Of a stretch of 64,000 bases of DNA, positions 41,501-53,500 are shown piece after piece. Source of the stretch: Gari tellinella (Eukaryota > Mollusca > Bivalvia > Cardiida > Psammobiidae); assembly GCA_922989275.2 (NCBI GenBank), contig OV277869.1, positions 28,778,189-28,842,188 on the forward strand, given 5' to 3'. The position numbers and the translations under genes were made by a program. Under the pieces are notes generated by a model. It was not told the DNA's origin, made no database searches, and was given only the letters and a program-made list of their open reading frames with translations. Within the stretch, counting starts at the first letter, position 1, and each line of letters opens with the position of its first letter.

Positions 41501-44500
41501 TCCTGCTTTAAACAACCATTCACCTTGGGGAAAGTAGATGGCTGAAGCCACCCATCGCAGCGGTAATTAATAATGAAATACAATATAACCATGTCCATAT
41601 AAAGACTTTTCTGTATTACCGACTATCCCTGGCAAAATTTGGTTTCGATTATTATAAACGCCCTTTTTAAGAATCTCTGTTATAATGATACAGTATACTA
41701 TATGAATGTTGAGCATTGCATTAGATTCAACTCGCTTGTTAACAAACAATACAGGTAAACGGTAACAGTTTAGCGGCACATTAAAGCCAAGAGCCTATCA
41801 CCCAGAGGTATGTTAAAGCGGATTAGTGTTATGTATAATTGACGGTCTCAGCATGACACCCTTCACGCTTTATAGGTGATTATAGAGTCTAATTGATATT
41901 TTGCATCATCATAAAAAAAACACCAACATAAAAAGGACTGTGTCTCACATAATTTATTGAATAGTATGTATCCTTATCCTAAAAAATCTGATTTGCATAT
42001 AAACCAAAATTATTCTATTCTAAATTAAATTTATTATTGCGTTTATTGTCGTTTTTATTGTCAACATTTAGTTTAAGAAAATATAATAAAATAATTTCTA
42101 TTCAATTGTGAATTTATTTGTGTATTCCATACCTTAAGAATTTTGTGTGCATTTAAAATGGGAACATGGCTTACAACTAATGTCTGGGACATTTCATGGT
42201 TCTGTGCATATGATAACTCCATTTTAAATTTCGTTTTATAATACCATATTGTCAACTAAAACAGGATTGTTTTGTATATAATAATATTTTTCTAATTATC
42301 ATTTTTATTGAAATTAATAGAATTTAATTCACAAAAGTGGCCCTGTATTATAGATTTAACTCGTATGGGGCTCGGGTTCACATTTATAATCATATGATTA
42401 TTATAGGATAAAATGAAATTTAAATTAAAACAAAATATGTAGATCTCTAATCATCAAATTTATTGTTTCTGATAGAATATTAGACATATAAATAATCCTT
42501 ATAGTGTAGATTCAACTCGTATTTGGGCCCTGGTTCATGTGGTCATTTACTGGTATGGGATATTCATAAGTATTTGGAAATATCGATATTATAGGATTAA
42601 TAATGGGATTTAATTAAAAAAATTTGATGGAATATCTTCACAATGATCATATTCAACATGTATGATAGAATAATACCCATAAAAATGGCCCTACGGTATA
42701 GATTCAACTCGTATGGATACGTATGGGCAGGCTCTCGGTAGTATACCAGTAGTGTGCCAGTCGTATGGGGTTTTTCCATGGACCGGTCTTTCTAAATACA
42801 AATGTGGTCTGCAAAATTCGTCATCTGCAATAAAATCTCACAGTTGCTTTATCAGTATCATCTTTCAGAAAATATATGTAACATGGTGAGAAAAATATGC
42901 AGCCAGACCGGGGCTCGAACCCAGGACCCCTTGCTTACAGGGCAAGTGTTCTACCGACTGAACCACCGGGCCGTGTACACAAATCTCACCATTTAATGTT
43001 AAACTCAACCCGGCTACACACACCCTCTCTACACAAGAATTTGTCCCGAATTCTTACTAAAGAACACTCCTCGAGTTTCTTTTTATTATATTTGTACACT
43101 CTGCGGGTTACATATTATCCTACGGGTTATTTACGTTGGGCGCCAAATGTAACATGGTGAGAAAAATATGCAGCCAGACCGGGGCTCGAACCCGGGACCC
43201 CTTGCTTACAGGGCAAGTGTTCTACCGACTGAACCATGGTGACCGGGCCGCGTACACAAATCTCTCACCATTTAATGTTAAACTGAACCCGGCTACATAT
43301 AATTACTGTATCAAGCATTATGGATCTTCTAGATAAGATGTAGAGTTTCTCAGCATGCTATCCTGTCCAAACTGTTGTGGCAGATTCGCCAACAGCATGC
43401 ACAAGGTTATTCCATTATTGCCAATATTTTCTACATCAACCCTTTCCTCCTGTAAGAGTTTCAGAAGTGCCTGATATTCATTGATGTTAAAGGTGATTCT
43501 GCTTTACTTTTGTCTTGCACGAAGCAACCTCCTGCAGAACTTACAAACATAGTTATTGAGTATACATGTTACATTATTTGCACTTTTTGCAACATTTGGA
43601 GAGAAGGGTTAAAACTATTGCCTGCATATTTTTTTTATGGTTTTGAACCTATCACATTTTGGGGTGAAAAAGTTGTAAGTGGTCGGTAGCATATTTTCAG
43701 AATACTCTAGAGTGTACTAAAACTTTATTTACTGAGTGGTCGTACAGTGCTCATTCTCGTTCTTAGAATCATCCTAAATCAACTTTTGCCCTGCTGCATC
43801 AAAATGATCAAATGGTTGAAAATGAGACATAGACATTGTTTCTTGATGATCAAACATTTGGATTTAGTATTGACATAATAATAATGATTCAATGTCAGGT
43901 TTCATTTTTAAAAATATACGCTCCTTTTCATGGCATGGGAATTCACGTCCCTCCATCCTTCCCTCTGTCTGTCCAAGTTTTCCACACTTTTCTCTTACAT
44001 GCTTAGACTGATGAAGCTAAAATTTGGTATATTATTGCATTGTTTTGATGAACCTCACATTGATTTTGGGTGTTGTCAAAATAAGTAAAGTTTTCCATGA
44101 GTTAAATCATGCACTTTTTTAACTGGAAATATCAGAAATTTGTTGTTTACCGCTTTTTTCTTCTTCACAGGTATGTAATATGCTTTCACATATATTGAGC
44201 TATTATTTTGTATAGATATGAGGTTGTTTTGATAAACTGAATATTGAATATGCATTTCATCAAAATTTGTCAAGTTTCTATAAGTTATATCCCCTGAAGG
44301 GCGAATTATGTACTGTTTGCAGTTATGGCTACACTGTAATAAACTCTTTTCCCCTATCTGTATTTACTTACCAGCAGTACCGGGTATATAGTCTTATAGG
44401 ACGTCAGCTAAGGGAAGTATCTCCAAAACTAAAGCAGTTACGTCTGCACAAACCCTTGGTATGACTACTCATTAGAATTGTCTCAAAGAGACACAATGAG

Positions 44501-47500
44501 TAGTCAGAATGCTCATTGTGTCTCTTTGAGGCAATTCTTATAAAGTCACACAATAGGATTTGGTAAAGGATAAAATGTTGAAAACCTTTGTTAACAGAGA
44601 ACTATTTATTTAAGACAAATTTTCTGAGAAATATTTCATCCCAGTCAGGGAGACGCCTTATTCAGTTGGAAACTTGTATTGAAATAAATTTCTATAGAAA
44701 AATCCATTGGCTAAAATGTACGTATCAGCTATTAAAGGCATACATGTTTATTTAAGATTACAATAAATGAAACAATATTGTTTTATTCATTTACATTTGA
44801 ATAGGTGCTATAAGTTTATCATGTACTGATATCAATATTAACAGACTACTATACCCAATAGCTAGATCAGTCAATCATTAAGGATGATTGGCCATCTTCA
44901 AATGAAAGTGATTGCTAAACATAGGATAAAAGTAATGCAAAAAGCTCCTTAGGATTAACATTACTTTATCCTGCATTATGCTGCCCCTTTTTTGAAAGAC
45001 CAACAATGAGATATATTTTGAGTGTGGGGGAAAAAAGGGGAGCTGCACGCATGGTGTTATATAATACGGTATATCATTATACATCTAAAGTTACATCACA
45101 TATCTGATAAGGTCAAATTAGTCTTTTGGAACAAATATCTTGAATAAATTCATTAATCTTATCTTAAATCTTCTGAGTTAAAGAAGCATTATGCATCAGA
45201 TTTGCAACCACCTAGGTTGATAAGATCTTCTCTTAGTTGTATGATCAACTCATTTCATGTATTATTTAAAAGATTAGATAAACTCTATATATTGTTATTA
45301 TACTGTTCGGGCACATTCTGTGTAATTTACATAATTCAGGGCTCCAGATTAACCCATTACCCCTTAAAAACGCCTTTTTACGCCTCTTATTTATTCCTCC
45401 ACTGAAGAAAAAAGTTCCAGTTTATGCAGCCAAGAATATGTACCAGACGAAATATTTTCCATATCCTGGAAGATGTTAGCTTAAAACAGGCTGAAAGTAA
45501 AGCAGAATGTGCCTATGGCACATTCTGCTTTACTTTCAACCTGCTTTAAGTGGTCACCTATTTTCAAAGCTAGAAATAGGCTAAGAGGTAATGGGTTAAG
45601 ATGAAGTAAACTGAACAAATCCAACATTTTCTCGCTTGTTTCAGCACCAAATCCTATGGTGTGACTACACATTAGAATAGTCTCGATAGTGACACCATAC
45701 TGATGATAGGGTTTAAAGGGACTCACAACCGGATGGTATACTTGTCAAAATAAAATAACATACTCAAATAAAAGCAAATTTGTGGCATTATTTGGCTTCT
45801 GACATTAAAAAAATATGATCAGTCCAAAAAAAGTCTCAAGAATCGTCACCGAATCTTAGTTTTTTTAGATATTTTCCATCGTTTTTCTATAGCGTCAGCT
45901 GACGGTATAGTTGTTGTTGTTGCTTCTCTACACGGGCTCAGACATAAACCCGAGCCGAATAAAGTACTATCAATCGCTACCAGTGAAGTACGTTAATTCG
46001 CTACCATATATATAGAGAGCGCTGGTAGCCGTGGGGGTAAAGGCGTTTCCTCATTTTTCATGTTTGTCTCCGCATGGAGGGTCACGGGTTCGAATCCCAC
46101 CAGAGCTTCTTTTTTTTTTTTTTTTTGAAATGCATTTTTAACAGAATTTATTATCCTAAACTAAATCTTACCCATTTATATAAGCATTTGACATATATTA
46201 CTATTTTTAATGCTAAATCCGGTTGCGAGCCTCTTTAATGCAGAAATAAAGATTTTAGTTTTTGAAATACTATCCTTATTTGGAGCTCTGAATTATTTGC
46301 TATTTTGTATTCAAATGTTAATTATTTATCAGATCTAAATGAGGTATGTGTTAAAAAGGTTTGCGACTCTTTAAATGAATTTAAAATAGGAAATATTTAT
46401 CTTTGTGAGATCTTCTTAAGACGTCATAATGGTTAACCATTTCCTTTCAAGTTATGTAATTTGCGACATGTATATATAATAATGATGTATTTTCATGTGT
46501 CTGCCCTTTAAAACCTCAAGTTAAAAGAAACTGTTCCTATATACACTCTGCTTCTAAGTGCTGATTTATGTAGTCATCTGTTTTTAACACTGAAATAAGC
46601 TATGAAAGGTTAGGGTATAGAAAAAGTGTGGCCATGGTTTGAATTGGTTTCCAAAATCAGAGATTGAAATGAGGTTAGAAAAAGTTAATAGATCTGATCT
46701 ATGTCACTGATATTTCATTAATTTAACTTTTCAGCACCGTAGTTGTGTAAAGTCAACTTTGCAAACAGATAAGTTTCTGATCACATGCCATGTAAGGCGG
46801 CATCTGATGAGGGCCCACATTATTTGACACTCCTATTCATACTTCTAAATACAGACTACCTTAAATATAACTTTGAAAAGATTTTGCAGACAAGGATACC
46901 TAGTTAACCTTTTCCTCCGTAGCTTGTTTCTCAGAGTTTGAAGACAGGTGAACACTTAAATCAGCGTGAAAGTAAAGCAGAATCTTTAAGGAGCATTCTG
47001 CTTTACTTTCAGACTGATTTAAGCTGTCGTCTGGAAAGATAATGAAAATGTTTCCTGTGTTTTGTATTGAGGGCTTCCTTGGTGCCAATATGTTCTGTAC
47101 CCACAATATTACAGTAAATGCTTGTGGGTTAAGTAACAATTTACTATGTTTTCCTCATTTTAGGTTGGACAAGTGCACATGACCCAAGGAAACCTCCACC
47201 CGAAGCAGCTGACCTCAGAAGAGTAAAGGTAAATACAGAATTTTTCTCACATTTTCAGTGGTAACTTTTTGTTTAGCATGACTTGTAGTGACTGTGATGA
47301 ATACTTTAACTATTTCAGTTTTTGAAAATGTCAGAAGCAGGGCTCCAGATAATTTTTAACATTACCCCATACATACACCTTTTTACCCCTCTAATCAATT
47401 CTTCCGCTAAAGAAAATATTTCCAATTTATTTCAGTCATGAATTTGTACCATAAAAATTAATCTTTTTACCCTATCAGATGGTAGTGTAAAGCAGGTTGA

Positions 47501-50500
47501 AAGTAAAGCAGAATATGCCTTAAGGCTCATTCTGCTTTACTGTCAACCTGCTTTAAAGAGGCTCGCAACCGGATTTAGCATTAAAAATAGTAATTTGTAA
47601 AAATATGTCAAATGCTTATATAAATGGGTAAGATTTAGTTTTGGATAATAAATTCTGTTAAAAAATGCATTTAAAAAAAAAAAGGGAAGAAGCTCTGGTG
47701 GGATTCGAACCCGCGACCCTCCATGCGGAGACAAACATGAAAACAAAGGCAAACGCCTTAACCACGCGGCTACTGGGGTTCTCTATCTATATGGTAGCGT
47801 ATTAACGTACTTCACTGGTAGCGATTGATTTATACATATTCGGCTCGGGTTTATGTCTGAGCCCGTGTAGAGAAGCAGCAACAACAACTATACCGTTAGC
47901 TAACGCTATAGAAAAACGATGGAAAATATCTAAAAAAACTAAGATTCGGTGACCATTCTTGAGACTTTTTTGGACTGATCATATTTGTTTAATGTCAGAA
48001 GCCAAATAATGCCACAAATTTGCTTTTATTTGAGTATTTTATTTCATTTTGACAAGTACACCATCGGGTTGCGAGTCCCTTTAAGTGGACTAAATGAGAA
48101 ATAGGCTATGGGGTTATGGGTTAAAATGTAACATTTCCTTTTTCTCTTATATTTCTCCATTAAAATACTTAAGTCATTTGAATTGTCTGTTTGAGATGAT
48201 TCTGTAATGAGTAACATACAGCATAGGGTTTGGTGGAGATGTTAGGAGTTTTTGAAATACCTATATACTATTAAACCTCTCTATAATCTTTTACAACCAC
48301 CAAATTGTGTTAAGCATTATGTGTTTACGACAGGTGACTGCTTAAAGCAAGGTGACAGTAAAACAGAAAGCTCCTTCAGGAGCTTTCTGTTTTACTGTCA
48401 CATTGCTTTGAGCTGTCACCTGTCTTTTATACAGTCAATTAGCCTTCGTTTTAATGGCCCTAATAGTCTAATAGAGAGGTTTTACTTTACTTAAAATCTG
48501 GAGCTCTTGAGAGATATAAAACCAATCTATTCAAATATAACATTTTTAGGAAACAAATACTTGATCATAAAAAGAGCCTTATTAGTCACTAAGCCCTTCT
48601 CCTGCAGTGCTAAAGGAATATAATTGAATTTTTTGAAAACTGTGTAGACCCTGAAGAAAACTTGACTGATCAATGTGTATGTACTGTTTTCTATAGAATC
48701 TGTCTGACAAGACATATGCAAGTATATGTGAGAAAGTTTCTAAGTGTTTTAGCCAATGTGGTTTAGATTAAAGATACCAGGGTTTCATAGCAGTTTCAAG
48801 TTTTACATCAATATTCAGCAGGAGAAGGGTAGTAATTAGTATACAGCATTTTTTTATGCCCCCACACCACCGGTGGTGGGGGGCTATATAGGAATCACAT
48901 TGTCCGTCCGTCAGTCGGTCCGAGCGCACGAAAGGTCCTTTGTTGGGTAGGGAGAACAATAGATTCCATTCATTCCGTGATTGCCCTATTGTTATTGTTG
49001 GGTATTTTTGTGTACTGTTGGGTACTTTTAAACAAAAAAAAACCCCAACAAATGTCCAACTGTGAGAACGTCCGTCCGTCAGTCCGTCGCATTTTTCCGG
49101 GACATTTGCTTTTTTCTTGAAAACTGTTTATGATGCCATCTTCAAACTTGGTATACATTATCAATGTTATTTGGAGACAGTCATTGACAGGTTTTATAAC
49201 TCTTGTACCAAATTTGACAGAATTATGCCCCTTTTTAACTTCATTTTTTGTGTCTCTTAATTGAGAATTGTTTCTTTGAACATGCCATTTTCTTGAAAAC
49301 TATTCATGATATTGTCCTCAAACTTAGTACATGTACACATTATAAGTGTTGTATTGTGAGACTTTTCAGGAAGTTTGACAACTCTTGCACAAAATTTGAC
49401 AGAATTATAGCCCTTTATAACTTGAATTTTGTTCTTTAATATGCATTTATTCTTTGGACATGTCATTTTCTTGAAAACTATTTATGACATTGTCTTCAAA
49501 CTTGGTACACATTATAAGTGTGATGTTTGAAGACTCTACGTAAAGTTACATAACTCTTGCCAATAAATGACAGAATTATGCCCCTTTTTAACTTGAAATT
49601 TTGTTCTATTTTCTTTGAACATGCCATTTTCTTGAAAACTATTCATGATATTGTCTTCAAACGTGGTAAACATTATTAGTGTTATATTGTGAGACTTTTC
49701 TAAGTCTGACAACTCTTGCATAAAATTTGACAGAATTATGCCCCTTTTCAACTTGAAATTTTGTTCCTTAATATGCATATATTATTCTTTCTACATGTCA
49801 TTGTGCTGTTTGTGACAGGTCAGTTGGAGTGGGGGTATTTATCACCTTTAGTGATAGCAGTTCTAGTTTGTTTTGGACAACATTAAGAGTGGCGACTTCA
49901 AACAGGATGAGTGTTGAGCTTTATACTATTCCATTTTTACACTAATTCTGTTGAATTCTTGTTAGTGTTTCATGTGTGGTATTTATATATTTATCAGACA
50001 GCGGGAGCAAAGGTATGTATGTATGAGATATGCTGTGACCAAGCCCATGATCTAAATTGTCATTTTCTCTAACTACACAAATTATTGTCAACTTCATTAA
50101 TATAAACCATACTTGCGCCACTAAGCACTAAAATTGTATGTTTTGCAAAAGAAATTCCTCTTACTTTATGAGTTCATCTCGTGTCACGTTATGTAAATGC
50201 AGAACAAAAATAATGCAGAATGTTGCTTTTGGAGCTTACTTCAGTGTTTTTCTGCATTGAAAAATAAGCAACAACTGTACTTCAAAGCTCTTTGCTTTTC
50301 ATTTACCCCTTAACCCTTAGCCCGCCAAATAAATTGTCGTCTGCTATATTTCTCGTCTGCTTCAAGTTTCAAAGTGCTTCAAAGTTGCTCAAAATTGCTG
50401 AAAATGTTGTCCGAGTGTCAAACAGCTTGGATCCGGATGAGACGCCGAGTTACTCGGCGTCTCATCCGGATCCAAGCTGTTTGCATATGGAGCTATAGTC

Positions 50501-53500
50501 GTGACTGGCAGGCTAAGGGTTAAAGATCAAGTATAAATGCCTTTTCATGCTTTTACATATTGATATTCCTCACAAACGTGCATTTTCTGAAATTCATCCA
50601 TATACCCATTTTGATAGTGATCCACAAGAACTCTTTCATACATCCTGTTTTCTGATATGTGGGTTGCTTAACCCATTACCCCATAGCCTATTTCTAGTAT
50701 TGAAGATAGGAGACCACATAAAGCAGGTTGAAAGTAAAGGCACGTTCTGCTTTACTTTCAGCTTGCTTTAAGCTACCATCTGTTAGAATATGGAAAATAA
50801 TCCTTCAGATGTTTTTTCATGACTGTAAAACGTGGAATATATTAAAGGCATAAAAAGCGTATTTATAGGGTAATGTTTTAAAGCATACTGAAAGTAAATC
50901 TTTACTTCCAGGTTTAACCCTTACAGTGTTGGGGGCAGATTTATACTTCCTTTGAAAATAGTGTAGACCCATATGATAGCAGGGTCTGAACTTAGTAATT
51001 AAGGGAAACAGGCTATGATGATAATTAAGGCAGAAATCTATATTAAACTCATGAAGTTTCATTTTGACACTTCTTTGAAAGCTTCACTGAAATTACATGA
51101 TTAGCTTTTCTTTTAATAATCAGCAGCTTAAAGCCTAAAGTTTTGTGCTCACAAAGCCTAAAAATTTGATGACCCTCCCCCTTTTTTTTTTTTAAATACT
51201 TATATCACAACATATAATATCTACTATTTGCATGCTAAGGGCAACTCATGATTACCTTTGCAAAGCTTTTAGAATACAATAGATGCAGATGAGATGCTGC
51301 ATAATGCAGCATCGCATCAGTATCCATACTGTTTGTCTCTCTAATCCAGTTTTATAAATAAAACTTAAGACATTTACAGTTCCAGATGACAGTTGTTGCA
51401 GACAACAATTTTACGTAGCATTCAAAGAGTTACAATACAATCGATACCTGCAGTTATTGCAACCACTCAAGAAATCTCATTGGTGATGCTTTACATAGGT
51501 GGCAGTTTAAAGCAAGACAAAAGTAAAGCATAAAGCTCCTACAGGAGCTTTATGCTTTACTTTTGTCTAGCTGTAAGCTGCCACCTGCCTTAAATACTGA
51601 AGCTCATCTTTCGTTTGATTGACTGCAATGGCAGGTTTAACCCTAACCATAATGTTTTCCTTAGGGAGTGTGATCACTTGGTCAGTTATGATCAGATGGG
51701 AAAATAATGATTTGACTTAGATGACAAATATTGTCTTTATATACAGTTTAAAAATGCCCATACAAACCATTTAAACACAGGTTGCAGCAGAATAAAATTA
51801 TAAATGAAAGCTCCTACGGAAGCATCATGCTTTACTTTCATCCTGCTTTAAATGTTCACCTGCTATTTACTCTGAAACCGTGCATTTTGTTGACTGGTTG
51901 TAAAGCTAAGATATGTCTACGAAATACCGGTATGCCATATGCCACTCACTTGCACTCAGATAAATAATACAAGTATGTACCTGAGTCTTAACAACAAAAT
52001 TGCTGTTACTGTCAACCATCTGTTTAGTGGCCATGTCAGGTGTATGGTTAGTCATTAAGAATTCTTGAGGCTGCCCTGTTTTCTTAAAAGATAGGTGTGA
52101 CATAAGTTTCACTCTTTCCTGGATCAAATTTTCCATATTTTATTAACTGATGTAATAGGAAAGATAACATTTGTTCATAGTGGGCACTGTATGTGAATAT
52201 TCAGCAAGAGAATGATTAATAGACTATGCACAAGTGACTAATGGTAAAAATCAGTTCACTGAAGTGTTCCTCTGCCATAATTGTAGCAATATGTAGTTTA
52301 CTTCATGTTTCAGACAATGTTTGTTGAAAAGCCGCCATCAGAACAGAGTCGTGATGGAAGAGATCATCTGGCCATGCAGCACATGTATAGTACCTCAACT
52401 CAAAAGTAAGTACAGCGTAATATCCATTACTGTATAACTTGGGTTAACTCTTTGAACCCTAGTCACGCATATATGCGTCATTTGCAAACAGCATACCTGT
52501 GAGAAGTACACTTGTCCTATGCAAACAGTGTACACCCTGATCAGAGGGCTCCTTAAGGAGCCCTCTGATCAGGGTCTACACTGTTTGTAATCTTGAAATA
52601 TAATACAAAAATCAACCCTTAAAAGTCAAAAATGGACTAGACCTCATTGAAAACTAGAATTGTCCAATTGAGGTTTCAGGGAGAAAAGGGTTAAGCTAAC
52701 ATTCTTTTCATAAGCAATGATGTTCAAAACACAAATGGCAGCTAATCATGCAAGACAAAAGTAAAACAGAAAGCTCCTATAAGAGCTTTCTTAATTACTT
52801 TTTTCTTGCATGAAATTGACCACTATATTAAAGATAATTCTTTTCACCCATTTTTGAGTGGTCATGTAACACAACTTTTCAGTCTCCACAATTCTTTGTA
52901 GCGAATCTTTCAAAATAAAACAGCTGTTATCCTACATAAACGCTAATGGGTCTTAAGAGCTTCCTTTGAAGCTTTAATTAATGAGCAAGTAGGATAAATG
53001 TATTGGGGCAGAGAGAAAATGGTTTTCTATAATTTCTGAATTTCTGAGGTTAAACTGTATTTCAAAATCACTTGAATAAATATGTAAATTTGTAATGTCA
53101 AAATTGTATGAAATGATCACTCTTAAATACAGGTGATTGCTTTAAATGCAGGGTAAAAATAATGCAGACGAGTCCTACAGGAGCTTTCTGCATTTATGAC
53201 TTTTGTTATGCATTAAGCAGTCACCTGCTTTTATTTAGAGATACCCATGCTACCTAAATAAGTGGCTGCTTAGAACAAAAATAAGTATGTTTGCATGTTG
53301 ACTTGCAGATCATATGGAGAGGTACCCTGGGATGTGATGTTAGCACCTAAACTCTGGCAGCCAACCTCAACATTAGAACAACGACCAGACATGATCTCAC
53401 AACAATATACTCTAAACCGCTACGACATGTCAGCCAAAGACTGGCAGGTAAATACACTTCAATGTTTATAAATTTTGCATTTGTGCTCATTGGAATCTTT

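Larger units (their letters stand above)
42877..43297 (-). mobile_element. Miniature LTR retrotransposon (TRIM-like) with tRNA-bearing LTRs
   Basis: Two direct repeats (42877-43018, 142 bp; 43148-43297, 150 bp) start TGTA and end TACA. They enclose 129 bp, and the whole is flanked by TATA on both sides. On the minus strand, the segment right after the 5' LTR reads TTTGGCGCCCAACG, a primer-binding-site-like TGG start. GTAGAGAGGGTGTG just before the 3' LTR is a plausible polypurine tract. There is no coding capacity. The LTRs differ by about three substitutions plus two small indels, so the insertion is young. Size and layout match terminal-repeat retrotransposons in miniature. Confidence 0.8.
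45337..46290. mobile_element. Family F MITE hosting two TTAA insertions
   Basis: Ends CAGGGCTCCAGATTAA and CTTATTTGGAGCTCTG. It contains the A element 45349-45599 and the tRNA-bearing element 45713-46238, each at a TTAA. Confidence 0.85.
47356..48124. mobile_element. Family A MITE split by tRNA-bearing TTAA element copy 3
   Basis: It runs TTAACATTACCCCATACAT to GGGGTTATGGGTTAA, with 47553-48084 inserted at a TTAA after the hairpin. Confidence 0.85.
47338..48505. mobile_element. Family F MITE hosting a nested stack
   Basis: Left end CAGGGCTCCAGATAA, right end AAATCTGGAGCTCTTG. It contains A (47356-48124), in that the tRNA-bearing element (47553-48084), and separately an L element (48273-48483). 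Confidence 0.75.

Noticed and set aside
42897..43336. Open frames QPDRGSNPGPLAYRAS and similar
   Set aside because: They are antisense readings of the tRNA-like LTR segments.
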